Shown: positions 1-8,114, counted from the stretch's first letter. The stretch is 64,000 nt of DNA from Streptomyces sp. BK208 (GCF_004364245.1 NZ_SOAV01000011.1:186001-250000), one strand, 5' to 3'. Numbers and translations: made by a program. The notes: a model not told the origin generated them from the sequence alone.

Positions 1-21
1 GCGCTGCTGCGCTGGAAGTGA
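1..21 (+). CDS. possible 3' end of an upstream gene (partial)
   Basis: Frame 1 reads Ala-Leu-Leu-Arg-Trp-Lys and then a TGA at 19-21. The next feature is a terminator-like hairpin and a convergent gene, so this could be the tail of a plus-strand gene that starts outside the window. Only six residues are visible, so no family can be named and the call is weak. Confidence 0.25.
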   Translation, partial: ALLRWK

Positions 22-34
22 TCCCGGCGGTGGT

Positions 35-51
35 CCGGCCCCCTCGGCCGG
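35..51. terminator. hairpin downstream of the ABC-F gene
   Basis: Perfect inverted repeat CCGGCC-CCCTC-GGCCGG (6-bp stem, 5-nt loop). It lies 19 bases beyond the stop of the minus-strand ABC-F gene and 14 bases beyond a possible plus-strand stop at 21, so it could terminate both. There is no T-tract, which is usual for Streptomyces. Confidence 0.45.
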
Positions 52-69
52 TCCGCCCTCCCCCGCCGG

Positions 70-1689
70 TCAGCGCGCCCGCTCCACCCGGCGCTCGTCC
101 CAGACCGGCTCCGGCGTCTCGCGCAGCCGCCCGTCGCTGCCGAAGACGAGGTAGCGGTCGAAGGAGCGGGCGAACCAGCGGTCGTGGGTGACCGCGAGGA
201 CGGTGCCCTCGAAGCCCTCCAGGCCCTCCTGGAGGGCTTCGGCCGATTCCAGGTCGAGGTTGTCGGTGGGCTCGTCGAGGAGCAGGGCGGTGACGCCCTG
301 GAGTTCGAGCAGCAGGATCTGGAAACGGGCCTGCTGGCCGCCGGAGAGCCGGTCGAAGGGCTGCTCGGCCTGCTGGGTCAGCTCGTAGCGGCGCAGCCGG
401 GACATGGCGGCGCCCCGGTCCTGGGCGTGCTCGGTCCACAGGATGTCCAGGAGGGAGCGGCCCAGCAGCTCGGGATGGGCGTGGGTCTGCGCGAAGTGGC
501 CGGGCACCACGCGGGCCCCCAGCTTCCACGTCCCGGTGTGCGTCACGTCGTCGCCGGCCAGCAGGCGGAGGAAGTGCGACTTGCCGGAGCCGTTGGAGCC
601 GAGGACCGCGACCCGCTCGCCGTAGAAGACCTCCAGGTCGAAGGGTTTCATCAGGCCGGTCAGTTCCAGCTGCTCGCAGGTGACGGCGCGGACGCCGGTA
701 CGGCCGCCCTTCAGGCGCATCCTGATGTCCTGCTCGCGCGGCGGCTCGGGCGGCGGTCCGGCCTCCTCGAACTTGCGCAGCCGGGTCTGGGCGGCGCGGT
801 AGCGGGACGCCATGTCCGGGCTGTTCTCCGCGGCCTGCCGCAGCGCCAGCACCAGCTTCTTCAGCTGGGCGTGCTTCTCGTCCCAGCGCCGGCGCAGCTC
901 CTCGAAACGGGCGAAGCGCTCGCGGCGGGCCTCGTGGAAGGTGGTGAAGCCGCCGCCGTGCACCCAGGCGTCGGCGCCCGCGGGTCCCGGCTCGACGGAG
1001 ACGATCTTCTGGGCGGCGCGGGCGAGCAGCTCGCGGTCGTGGGAGACGAACAGCACGGTCTTGCGGGTCTCGGCGAGCCGCTCCTCCAGCCAGCGCTTGC
1101 CGGGCACGTCGAGGTAGTTGTCCGGCTCGTCGAGCAGCAGCACCTCGTCGGTGCCGCGCAGCAGCGCCTCCAGGACGAGGCGTTTCTGCTCGCCGCCGGA
1201 GAGCGTGCTCACCTGCCGCCACTGGGCCTGCTCGTAGGGCACCCCGAGTGCGGCGGTGGTGCAGATGTCCCACAGGGTCTCGGCCTCGTACCCGCGCACC
1301 TCCGCCCAGTCGGCGAGCGCCTGCGCATACGCGAGCTGGGCGGCCTCGTCGTCGACCGTCATGATCGCGTGCTCGGCGGCGTCGACGGCGCGTGCGGCGG
1401 CCCGGATCCGGGGCTGGGCCACGGACACCAGCAGGTCGCGCACGGTCGTCTCGTCGCGCACGGAGCCGACGAACTGGCGCATGACGCCGAGGCCGCCGGT
1501 GACGGTGACGGAGCCGCCGTGCGGTTTCAGCTCGCCGGCCAGCAGCCGCAGCAGGGTGGTCTTGCCCGCGCCGTTGGGCCCGACCAGGGCCACGACGGCC
1601 CCCTCCCCCACCCGGAAGGAGACGTCACCGAGGAGCGTCCTCCCGTCGGGGAGGTGGTATTCCAGGTGCGCGGCTTCGAGGTGACCCAT
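70..1689 (-). CDS. ABC-F family ATP-binding protein (soluble tandem ATPase)
   Basis: A 539-residue protein with two ATPase halves and no membrane segments, the layout of ABC-F proteins, which act on the ribosome or in antibiotic resistance rather than in transport. The first Walker A, GPNGAGKTT, is near residue 37, followed by LSGGEQKR and LLLDEPDNYLD near 163-185. The second half has GSNGSGKS near 362 and LSGGQQAR with LLLDEPTDNLD near 446-470. A charged helical linker lies between them. The frame stays open about 160 codons upstream, but that part is Arg/Pro-rich and overlaps the divergent gene at 1811. ATG 1689 begins a normal beta strand, so I chose it. Whether it confers drug resistance cannot be told from sequence. 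Confidence 0.93.
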   Translation of the reverse strand: MGHLEAAHLEYHLPDGRTLLGDVSFRVGEGAVVALVGPNGAGKTTLLRLLAGELKPHGGSVTVTGGLGVMRQFVGSVRDETTVRDLLVSVAQPRIRAAARAVDAAEHAIMTVDDEAAQLAYAQALADWAEVRGYEAETLWDICTTAALGVPYEQAQWRQVSTLSGGEQKRLVLEALLRGTDEVLLLDEPDNYLDVPGKRWLEERLAETRKTVLFVSHDRELLARAAQKIVSVEPGPAGADAWVHGGGFTTFHEARRERFARFEELRRRWDEKHAQLKKLVLALRQAAENSPDMASRYRAAQTRLRKFEEAGPPPEPPREQDIRMRLKGGRTGVRAVTCEQLELTGLMKPFDLEVFYGERVAVLGSNGSGKSHFLRLLAGDDVTHTGTWKLGARVVPGHFAQTHAHPELLGRSLLDILWTEHAQDRGAAMSRLRRYELTQQAEQPFDRLSGGQQARFQILLLELQGVTALLLDEPTDNLDLESAEALQEGLEGFEGTVLAVTHDRWFARSFDRYLVFGSDGRLRETPEPVWDERRVERAR

Positions 1690-1810
1690 GGGCCGGATTC
1701 TGCGGCTTCGGCCGTGCTCCGGGCAAACCGATTTCGGCCGTGCGCCGCGGGCCCGGAGCGCGTGGCGCGGACCACGGCAGGAAACCGCGTCCGCAGGGTA
1801 GGCGGGTCCC

Positions 1811-3316
1811 ATGAGCCCCGACGTAGACCTCACCGTCCCCCTGCCCGGCCCGCGACCGGTCCGCAACGGCTTCCTGCGGCTGGACCAGCGGGTTTTCGAG
1901 GCCGTCGCCGCCCGTACCTGGCCCGGCGCGGACCCCCTGCTGCCCCGGCTGAGCCGCAGCGCCAACCACGGAGTGCTGTGGTTCGCGGCGGGCGCCGCCC
2001 TGGCCGCCTCCCGTACGCCGAGGGCGCGGCGCGCCGCCGCCCGGGGGCTGGCCTCGCTGGGGCTGGCCTCGCTGACGATCAACACCCTCGGCAAGCGTTC
2101 GGTGCGCCGGCCCCGCCCGGTGCTGGACCCGGTGCCGCTGGTGCGGCAGCTCAAGCGGCAGCCGATCACGACGTCGTTCCCGTCCGGGCACGCCGCGTCG
2201 GCGGCCGCGTTCGCGACCGGCGTCGCACTGGAGTCACCGGCGTGGGGTACGGCGGTGGCCCCGGTGGCCGCCGCGGTCGCCCTGTCCCGGGTCTACACGG
2301 GCGTGCACTTCCCGAGCGACGTGCTGGCCGGTGCGGCCCTCGGGGTGGGGGCCGCGTTCGCCGTACGGAGCATGGTGCCGACGCGCGCCCAGCACATCCC
2401 GCCGGCCCGGCCGCGTGCCGAGGTGCCCGCGCTGCCCGGCGGCGAGGGGCTCGTCATGGTCGCCAACATCGCCTCGGGCACCTCGGACCGGGTGCGGGCG
2501 CTGTGCGACGCGCTGCCCGACGCGGAGGTCGTGGAGTGCGAGCCGGGGGACGTCCAGGCCGAACTCGAGAAGGCGGCCGGTCATGCCCGGGTGCTCGGCG
2601 TGTGCGGCGGCGACGGCACGGTGAACGCCGCGGCCGAGACCGCCCTGCGGCACGGGCTGCCGCTCGCGGTACTGCCCGGCGGCACGCTCAACCACTTCGC
2701 CTACGACCTGGGCGTGGAGGACGTACGCGGTCTGTGCGGGGCTCTGGAGCGGGGCGAGGGGGTGCGGGTGGACGTGGGCCGCTTCGCCTCCGGCGGGCGC
2801 CGCGGGATCTTCCTGAACACCTTCAGCCTGGGCGTGTACCCGGAGCTGGTCAACGAGCGGGAGCACTGGTCCCCCCGGATCGGCGGCTGGCCGGCCGGGG
2901 TGCTGGCGGCCGTGCGGGTGCTGCGCGCCGACCGGCATCCGCTGGAGGCCGAGGTCCGGGGCCGTCGGCGTCCGCTGTGGATGCTGTTCGCGGGCAACGG
3001 CACCTACCACCGCAGGGGAATCGCCTCGGGCCGCCGGCTCGACCTGGCGGACGGGCAACTGGACGTGCGGGTGGTGCACGGCGGCCGCCGGCCGGCCCTG
3101 CGCCTGCTCTCCGCGATGCTCGCGGGGCCGCTGACCCGCTCTCCCGCCCACGCCGCGGTGCAGGTGCCGCGGCTGCGCCTGTCGGGGGTCGCGCCGGGCA
3201 CGCTGATGGCGTACGACGGCGAGCTGACCGAGACCGAGGGCGACCTGACCCTGGAGAAGCTGCCCGAGGCGCTCACGGTGTACCGGCCCATGCCGGGCGG
3301 CGGGCTGCTCTCCTGA
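1811..3316 (+). CDS. PAP2 phosphatase fused to diacylglycerol-kinase-like lipid kinase
   Basis: A 501-residue fusion of two lipid enzymes. Residues about 20-190 carry the three PAP2 (lipid phosphatase) motifs: KRSVRRPRP near 94, PSGHAAS near 123 and SRVYTGVHFPSDV near 158. Residues from about 215 to the end carry the diacylglycerol kinase catalytic fold, with CGGDGTVNAAAET near 263 and PGGTLNHFAYDLG shortly after. A role in dephosphorylating and rephosphorylating lipid or polyprenyl substrates at the membrane is inferred from the two domains. The PAP2 half has moderately hydrophobic stretches. The start ATG at 1811 follows a purine-rich GGCGGG. The gene diverges from the ABC-F gene with a 121-bp gap. 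Confidence 0.92.
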   Translation: MSPDVDLTVPLPGPRPVRNGFLRLDQRVFEAVAARTWPGADPLLPRLSRSANHGVLWFAAGAALAASRTPRARRAAARGLASLGLASLTINTLGKRSVRRPRPVLDPVPLVRQLKRQPITTSFPSGHAASAAAFATGVALESPAWGTAVAPVAAAVALSRVYTGVHFPSDVLAGAALGVGAAFAVRSMVPTRAQHIPPARPRAEVPALPGGEGLVMVANIASGTSDRVRALCDALPDAEVVECEPGDVQAELEKAAGHARVLGVCGGDGTVNAAAETALRHGLPLAVLPGGTLNHFAYDLGVEDVRGLCGALERGEGVRVDVGRFASGGRRGIFLNTFSLGVYPELVNEREHWSPRIGGWPAGVLAAVRVLRADRHPLEAEVRGRRRPLWMLFAGNGTYHRRGIASGRRLDLADGQLDVRVVHGGRRPALRLLSAMLAGPLTRSPAHAAVQVPRLRLSGVAPGTLMAYDGELTETEGDLTLEKLPEALTVYRPMPGGGLLS

Positions 3317-3370
3317 CCCCGTTCCCGCTTCCCGGCGGCCTCTGCTGACGGCCTCTCCCGGCGGGCGATC

Positions 3371-3385
3371 CTGACGGCCCGTCAG
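3371..3385. promoter_or_regulatory. 15-bp palindrome between lipid gene and methyltransferase
   Basis: CTGACGG-C-CCGTCAG is a perfect 7+1+7 inverted repeat. It lies 55 bases after the PAP2/kinase stop and 80 bases before the methyltransferase ATG. It could be an operator or a short terminator. Nothing in the sequence decides between them. Confidence 0.25.
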
Positions 3386-3464
3386 TCCATATCGCAGAAC
3401 GGCGATCTCACCATGCGGCTGGCGGGCGTACCGTGATCCCACTGCCGGAGAGGGGATCCCCACC

Positions 3465-4304
3465 ATGCCGAGGCCGCACGAGACCGCCGTCTACACGCAC
3501 GGGCACCACGAGTCCGTGCTCCGCTCGCACACCTGGCGCACCGCCGAGAACTCCGCCGCCTACCTGCTCGGATCCCTGCTGCCGCACATGCGGATCCTGG
3601 ACATCGGCTGCGGACCGGGCACCATCACCGCGGACCTGGCGGAACTGGTCCCGGACGGCCACGTCACCGGCGTGGACCGGTCTCCGGAGATCGTGGAGCG
3701 GGCCCGGGCCACGGCCGCCGGGCGCGGGCTGGGCAACACCGACTTCGCGGTGGCGGACGTGCACGCGCTGGACTACCCGGACGACACCTTCTGCGTGGTC
3801 CACGCCCACCAGGTGCTCCAGCACGTGGGCGACCCGGTGCAGGCGCTGCGCGAGATGAAGCGGGTCGCCCGGCCGAACGGGATCATCGCCGTCCGCGATT
3901 CCGACTACGGCGCCATGACGTGGTTCCCCGCCTCCCGCGGCATGGACGACTGGCTCGCCCTGTACCGCCGCGTGGCCCGCGCCAACGGCGGCGAGCCGGA
4001 CGCCGGACGCCGGCTGAAGGCGTGGGCCCTGGAGGCGGGGTTCACCGACGTCACGGCGACCTCGGCCACCTGGACCTTCGCCGCACCCGAGGAGCGGGAG
4101 TGGTGGAGCGGCCTGTGGGCGGAGCGCACCCTGGCATCGGCGTACGCCGAGCGCGCCACCGACGGCGGCCATGCGACGCCGGAGCGGTTGCGCGCCGTTT
4201 CGGCGGCCTGGCGGGAGTGGGGAAGGCTCCCGGAGAGCTGGTTCAGCGTCCTGCACGGGGAGATCCTGTGCCGCAAGGACGCGGCGCCGACGCCCGTCCG
4301 GTGA
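3465..4304 (+). CDS. class I SAM-dependent methyltransferase (UbiE/Methyltransf_11 type)
   Basis: A 279-residue protein with the SAM-binding glycine loop DIGCGPG at about residues 45-51, an acidic GVDRS strand end, and the later motifs FAVADVHALDYPDDTF and VVHAHQVLQHVGDP typical of the Methyltransf_11 group. The substrate cannot be inferred. The ATG at 3465 is preceded by GAGAGGGG about nine bases upstream. The gene runs convergently into gvpK and is separated from it by a strong bidirectional hairpin. It is unlikely to belong to the gas vesicle operon because it lies on the other strand. Confidence 0.9.
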   Translation: MPRPHETAVYTHGHHESVLRSHTWRTAENSAAYLLGSLLPHMRILDIGCGPGTITADLAELVPDGHVTGVDRSPEIVERARATAAGRGLGNTDFAVADVHALDYPDDTFCVVHAHQVLQHVGDPVQALREMKRVARPNGIIAVRDSDYGAMTWFPASRGMDDWLALYRRVARANGGEPDAGRRLKAWALEAGFTDVTATSATWTFAAPEEREWWSGLWAERTLASAYAERATDGGHATPERLRAVSAAWREWGRLPESWFSVLHGEILCRKDAAPTPVR

Positions 4305-4311
4305 ACGGCAG

Positions 4312-4343
4312 GCTGCCCCGGGAGTGCTCACTCCCGGGGCAGC
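4312..4343. terminator. bidirectional hairpin terminator between methyltransferase and gvpK
   Basis: Perfect 15-bp inverted repeat (arms 4312-4326 and 4329-4343) with a CT centre, between convergent genes. The right half, including the loop, is part of a 22-bp direct repeat (4324-4345 and 4362-4383). The second copy encodes the last residues and stop of gvpK. Confidence 0.8.
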
Positions 4344-4365
4344 AGGCCGTTCCCGCCGGGGGTGC

Positions 4366-4662
4366 TCACTCCCGGGGCAGCAGCGGTCCCAGCGGCCCGA
4401 GGTCCAGGTTCAGGTCCTCGGGCCGCAGGCCGTAGCGGTCACGCAGTTCGGTCATGCGGTCGTCGAGGAGCATCAGGGTGAGTCCGATCCGCTCCTCCTG
4501 GTCCTCGCTCAGGTCGCCCTCGTCGAAGCGGCGCAGCGCCTGGCGTTCCATGAGCTGACGCAGCAGCTCGACGACCGTCAGCACCAGCTTGATCAGGTCG
4601 CGCTCGACCGTGTCCGGCTCCAGGTCGAGACGGCGCTTGGGGGACTCGGGATGTTCGCTCAC
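4366..4662 (-). CDS. gvpK: gas vesicle protein GvpK
   Basis: A 98-residue, mostly helical, acidic protein matching the GvpK family. It contains the characteristic RLDLEPDTVERDLIKLVL opening and a helix ending in RYGLRPEDLNLDLGPLG. GvpK is a minor component needed for gas vesicle assembly. The start is GTG at 4662, one base after the gvpS stop, so translation is probably coupled. It is the last gene of the ten-gene gvp operon. Its 3' end is duplicated in the adjacent terminator. Confidence 0.95.
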   Translation of the reverse strand: MSEHPESPKRRLDLEPDTVERDLIKLVLTVVELLRQLMERQALRRFDEGDLSEDQEERIGLTLMLLDDRMTELRDRYGLRPEDLNLDLGPLGPLLPRE

Positions 4663-4663
4663 G

Positions 4664-4846
4664 TCAGTCCCCGAACGGTGAGGGGACGTTGCTGTTGACC
4701 GAGCTGATCAGCGCGTTCAGGTCGATGCGGACCAGGTCGACGTCCGCGATGCGCAGGGTGACGTCGCCGGTGATGACGACGCCGCCGGCCAGCAGCCGGT
4801 CGAGCAGGTCCACGAGGGCGATCTCACGTCGCTCCACGACGGTCAC
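4664..4846 (-). CDS. gvpS: gas vesicle protein GvpS (GvpA-fold minor protein)
   Basis: A 60-residue protein of the GvpA/J/M/S fold. It has the signature IALVDLLDRLLAGGVVITGD followed by a second hydrophobic strand, as in GvpA. The GTG start at 4846 overlaps the gvpL stop as GTGA. Longer in-frame extensions run antiparallel to gvpL and are Arg/Pro-rich, so they were discarded. It probably serves as a minor shell or nucleation protein. In my memory the order gvpJ-L-S-K matches Streptomyces clusters. Confidence 0.9.
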   Translation of the reverse strand: MTVVERREIALVDLLDRLLAGGVVITGDVTLRIADVDLVRIDLNALISSVNSNVPSPFGD

Positions 4847-5673
4847 GGCCTCTCCCCCTCTCCTGCCGTCTGTCCCGTTCCTTCCGCCTCTCCCGCTTCC
4901 GGCCCCTCGCCGGCGAAGGAATAGGCCGCCCAGGGGCCCGTGAGTTCCACGCGCATTCCGGGAACGTCGTCCTTCGTGCGGTCCACCGTCTCGACGAACT
5001 CCTCGGACGCGTCGCGGCCCACCAGGTAGGCGGCGTTGAGGACGTTGCGTCCGGCGGCGCCGGAGAGGCGAGGGTTCTGCGGTGCGTGCAGCCGTGCGTC
5101 GTCGGCCCGGTCGGACAGCGTCGCGTGCAGCTTCGTGGCGAACTCCTCGGCCCTGCTCCACATGTCCTCGTTCGCCCGGGACTGCCGGCGGCGCTGCAGG
5201 AGGTAGTCCCGGCCCGAGGCGGGCTTCGGCGCGGCCGGTGCGGCCGTTCCCTCGGCCCCCGCCTGCCCGGTCTTCTCCGCTTCGGCGTAGACCTTCACAC
5301 CCCACTCCACCCGCCCTTCCAGCCGGCCGAGGGTGCGCCGGAAGGCATCCTCGCGCTCCTGGAGCATCACGCGTACGCCGCTGTCGTCCCGGAAGACGGT
5401 GGCCAGCCGGAGCGGCAGCGGGGTGGTGACGGCCGTGAGCGCGTCGATGACCTGCTGGTGGGCGCGGGCGGTGGCGGTCAGCCAGTCCAGGTCCTCCAGG
5501 CGGGAGCGCAGCGCCTCCTCGCCGAAGTCGGACTCGGGCACGTGGCTGACGACGGCGACCAGGTCGCCGTGCGGCAGCAGCCGCGGCGGGTCGCCCGCCA
5601 CCCCCGTGAGCTGGGCCTGGAGGGCCGCGTCGAAGGGACGGCAGACGGCGTAGACGTAGCGCAGTCCGGTCAC
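4843..5673 (-). CDS. gvpL: gas vesicle protein GvpL (GvpL/GvpF family)
   Basis: A 276-residue protein of the GvpF/GvpL family, with the YVYAVCRP opening, LPHGDLVAVVSHV, and the conserved PLRLATVFRD and RLEGRVEWGVKVY segments. A second GvpF/L protein is encoded by gvpF. These proteins are accessory factors that contact GvpA during nucleation. The GTG start at 5673 overlaps the gvpJ stop by four bases, and its own stop overlaps the gvpS GTG. Residues about 145-165 are an Ala/Glu-rich insertion and the last 20 residues are acidic and probably disordered. Confidence 0.93.
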   Translation of the reverse strand: MTGLRYVYAVCRPFDAALQAQLTGVAGDPPRLLPHGDLVAVVSHVPESDFGEEALRSRLEDLDWLTATARAHQQVIDALTAVTTPLPLRLATVFRDDSGVRVMLQEREDAFRRTLGRLEGRVEWGVKVYAEAEKTGQAGAEGTAAPAAPKPASGRDYLLQRRRQSRANEDMWSRAEEFATKLHATLSDRADDARLHAPQNPRLSGAAGRNVLNAAYLVGRDASEEFVETVDRTKDDVPGMRVELTGPWAAYSFAGEGPEAGEAEGTGQTAGEGERP

Positions 5674-5999
5674 GACGCCTCCCTCGGTACGCGGCCCGGG
5701 TCCAGCTCACGCAGGCGTTCGCGGAGTTCCGCGTTCTCCCGGGTGAGTTCGTCGTGCCGGGCGCGCGAGGACAGTGCGGGGTCGCTCTCCCACCAGTCGA
5801 TGCCCATCTCCTTGGCCTTGTCCACGGAGGCGACGACGAGCCGCAGCTTGATGGTCAGCAGCTCGATGTCGAGCAGGTTGATCTTGATGTCGCCCGCGAT
5901 GACGACGCCCTTGTCGAGCACCCGCTCCAGGATGTCGGCGAGGTTGGCGCTCTGTCCTTGGCCGCCGTAGGGATCGGGCAGTCGGCTGGGGGTGGTCAT
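5670..5999 (-). CDS. gvpJ: gas vesicle protein GvpJ (GvpA-like)
   Basis: A 109-residue GvpA-related protein. Residues about 18-65 have the family core LADILERVLDKGVVIAGDIK followed by IELLTIKLRLVVASVDKAKE. After this comes IDWWESDP and a charged C-terminal helix. The conserved core plus a longer tail distinguishes GvpJ from the shell protein GvpA in this operon. The ATG at 5999 overlaps the gvpZ stop as ATGA, and its stop overlaps the gvpL GTG. Confidence 0.92.
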   Translation of the reverse strand: MTTPSRLPDPYGGQGQSANLADILERVLDKGVVIAGDIKINLLDIELLTIKLRLVVASVDKAKEMGIDWWESDPALSSRARHDELTRENAELRERLRELDPGRVPREAS

Positions 6000-7180
6000 C
6001 GACGGCTCCCGCCCTCGGCGTCCTCGTACTCGTCACGGGACGCGTACTCGTCCTCCCCGGCTTCCTTCTCCCCTTCGGGCTCCTCGTACTCGCCCTCCGG
6101 CTCCTCCTCGTACTCCTCCTCGGCCTCCCCTTCGGGCTCCTGCTCGGCCTCTTCGGCCTCGCCCTCCGGTTCCTCCTCCTCGTACTCGCCCTCGGGCTCT
6201 TCCTCGTACTCGCCCTCCGGCTCCTCCTCGTACTCTCCCTCGGGCTCCTGCTCCTGCTCTCCCTCTTCCTGCTCCTCCTGCTCCCGCTGCTGCTCCTCTT
6301 CCTCCTCCGCGACCGCGTCCTCGTGGCTGCGGACGACCTCGCCGTCGCGGATCTCGCCGCGCCAGCCGTCGTCCGCCTCGCCCTTGAAGGTGATGTGGCG
6401 GACGTAGTTCTTGAGGTCGAGGCGGGCCCGGCGGCCCTGGGCGCGCCAGATGTTGCCGGTCTTCTCGAACAGGCCCTTGGGGTAGTACTCGATGACCAGG
6501 ACCACGCGGGTCAGGCTGTCGGCGAGCTCGTGGAAGCTGACGACGCCCTTGGTGGTGCCCTTGGCCCCCTCCGACGTCCAGGAGATCCGGTCGTCCGGCA
6601 CCTGCTCGGTGGTCTTCGCCTTCCAGCTCCGGTTGGACCAGAAGACCTTCAGCTGCCAGTCGGAGGACGTGTCGTCGGCGCGGTTCGCGCTCTTGACGCC
6701 CTTGGCGAAGGTGCTGAAGTCCTGGTACTGGGTCCACTGGTCGTAGGCCGTGCGCAGCGGTACGCCGACGTCGACGTACTCGATGATGACCGTCGGCTTC
6801 TGACCGCCGCCGCCCTTCTTGCGGCCCTTGCCGCCCGTGAGGTTCTTGAAGGCGCCGACCACGTTGTCCTTCACCTTGCCCGCGCCGACCTCGAAGGCGG
6901 CCCGCATCGGGCCCTTGCCCTCGGCGAGCTTGCGTCCGCCGTCCAGGGCGAGCTTGGCGAAGCCGGGGCTGTTGCCCTCGGCTATGTCGTTGAGCTTGCC
7001 GGTGGTCTCGCCGAGCTTGGTGCCGAAGCCGGTGAGCAGCCGGGTGGCCTGCGCGGCGAGGTACTCCTGCACCTCGGCCTTGAGGCGGTCGGCCGCCTCG
7101 CTCTGCGCCAGGTCGGCCAGCGGGTTCTTCTTCGCGGTGTCTCCCGCCTTGGAGGCCGCGGACCCCAGGGAGTCGCTCAT
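5996..7180 (-). CDS. gvpZ: GvpZ: SRPBCC-domain gas vesicle cluster protein with long acidic tail
   Basis: A 394-residue protein in three parts. Residues 1-127 are a helical, Lys/Gly-containing segment. Residues about 128-270 form an SRPBCC (polyketide cyclase/START-like) domain, with VIIEYVDVGVPLRTAYDQWT and a late VVLVIEYYPKGLFE. Residues about 287-390 are an extremely acidic repetitive tail built on EPEGEYEE units. The symbol follows the Streptomyces gvpY-gvpZ naming as I remember it. The function is unknown. The DNA of the tail is a degenerate 24-bp tandem repeat. Its start overlaps gvpY (ATGA) and its stop overlaps gvpJ (ATGA). Confidence 0.85.
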   Translation of the reverse strand: MSDSLGSAASKAGDTAKKNPLADLAQSEAADRLKAEVQEYLAAQATRLLTGFGTKLGETTGKLNDIAEGNSPGFAKLALDGGRKLAEGKGPMRAAFEVGAGKVKDNVVGAFKNLTGGKGRKKGGGGQKPTVIIEYVDVGVPLRTAYDQWTQYQDFSTFAKGVKSANRADDTSSDWQLKVFWSNRSWKAKTTEQVPDDRISWTSEGAKGTTKGVVSFHELADSLTRVVLVIEYYPKGLFEKTGNIWRAQGRRARLDLKNYVRHITFKGEADDGWRGEIRDGEVVRSHEDAVAEEEEEQQREQEEQEEGEQEQEPEGEYEEEPEGEYEEEPEGEYEEEEPEGEAEEAEQEPEGEAEEEYEEEPEGEYEEPEGEKEAGEDEYASRDEYEDAEGGSRR

Positions 7181-7854
7181 CGCTCACCACCGCCCTTCGG
7201 CTGCCGGGTGCCGGCGGCCTTCTTGCCTGCGGCCTTCTTGGCGGGCTGCGCGCGCTTCGCCGCGGCCTTCTTCACGGGGGCCTTGGCGGCGGCCTTCTTC
7301 GCGGGCGCCTTCTTGGCCGTCTTCCGCGCTTCGGACGCCGTCTTCTTCGCGGGCCGCTCGCGGCGCGGCGCGGGCCGCTTCTCGGGCTCCTCGGAGTCCC
7401 CGGAGTCCTCGCGCCGGTCCTCGGGCTCCTCGCGCTCGTCGCCCTCGTCCTGCTCGTCGTACTCCTCGTACTCCGAGTCCTCCGAGGCCTCGGAGTCGCG
7501 AGAGTCGTCGGAGCCGACGCCGGGTGCCTTGGACGCCACGCCGGAGAGCTGGTCGCGCACCTCGGCGGTGCGTCCCTGCAGCCGGTCGGCCAGCGCGCCC
7601 ATCTGCCGCTCGACCAGGGCGCCCGAGGCCGCCTTGCCCACGCCCCGCAGGTCGGTGCGCAGCTGGTCCCCGATCTCCTTGAACTGCGGGTTGTTCTGCA
7701 GCTGCCCGGAGACGAGTTCGGCGATGCCCTTCGGCGTCAGGTTCAGCTTCTTGCCCGCCACCATGGTGCCCACGGCGACGGCGAGTTTCAGCTTCTTGGT
7801 CCGTCCCAGCAGATATCCGGCCCCTACCGCGAGGCCCAGTCCCACTCGATTCAT
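7177..7854 (-). CDS. gvpY: GvpY: gas vesicle cluster protein with acidic block and histone-H1-like basic tail
   Basis: A 225-residue protein. Residues 1-115 look folded and helical, with a glycine-rich hydrophobic start (VGLGLAVGAGYLLG). Residues about 116-157 are a run of Asp/Glu/Ser. Residues about 159-225 are Lys/Ala/Pro repeats of the PAKKAAAK type, like the tail of actinobacterial HupS or histone H1. The family has no known function. The name rests on its position between gvpG and gvpZ, as in Streptomyces clusters I recall. Four-base ATGA overlaps on both sides tie it to the operon. Confidence 0.8.
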   Translation of the reverse strand: MNRVGLGLAVGAGYLLGRTKKLKLAVAVGTMVAGKKLNLTPKGIAELVSGQLQNNPQFKEIGDQLRTDLRGVGKAASGALVERQMGALADRLQGRTAEVRDQLSGVASKAPGVGSDDSRDSEASEDSEYEEYDEQDEGDEREEPEDRREDSGDSEEPEKRPAPRRERPAKKTASEARKTAKKAPAKKAAAKAPVKKAAAKRAQPAKKAAGKKAAGTRQPKGGGER

Positions 7855-8114
7855 GGCGCCGTCCCGTTGCCCAATCCCGCGCTCGTGCGCGTTGCGATCT
7901 CCAGCCGGTCGAGGAGTTCGTCCTCCTGCCGGTCGAACTCCTCCTCGGTGATCTCGCCGGCTTCCAGCTGCTCTTCCAGGCGGGCAAGTTCGGCCCGTAC
8001 CGTGCCGGGGTCGTAGTAGATCCGCTCGGCTTCGTTCAGCACCTGTCTGATGGCCCAGGCGCTGCCGCGCGCCGGGGCGAGCGGCAGCAGCAGGACCTCC
8101 GAGATCAGTCCCAT
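7851..8114 (-). CDS. gvpG: gas vesicle protein GvpG
   Basis: An 87-residue helical protein matching GvpG. It has the start MGLISEVLLLPLAPARG, then WAIRQVLNEAERIYYDP and a Glu-rich helix ending DRQEDELLDRLE. GvpG is an accessory protein of gas vesicle assembly. The ATG at 8114 lies four bases after the gvpF stop and its own stop overlaps the gvpY start. Confidence 0.93.
   Translation of the reverse strand: MGLISEVLLLPLAPARGSAWAIRQVLNEAERIYYDPGTVRAELARLEEQLEAGEITEEEFDRQEDELLDRLEIATRTSAGLGNGTAP

Noticed and set aside
184..3348. 1054-codon plus-strand frame crossing the ABC-F and PAP2/kinase genes
   Set aside because: It is a shadow of two well supported genes in other frames and shows no family motif.
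6323..7951. Plus-strand frame opposite gvpZ and gvpY
   Set aside because: Ser/Ala/Val-rich shadow whose composition mirrors the repetitive charged tails of the real genes.
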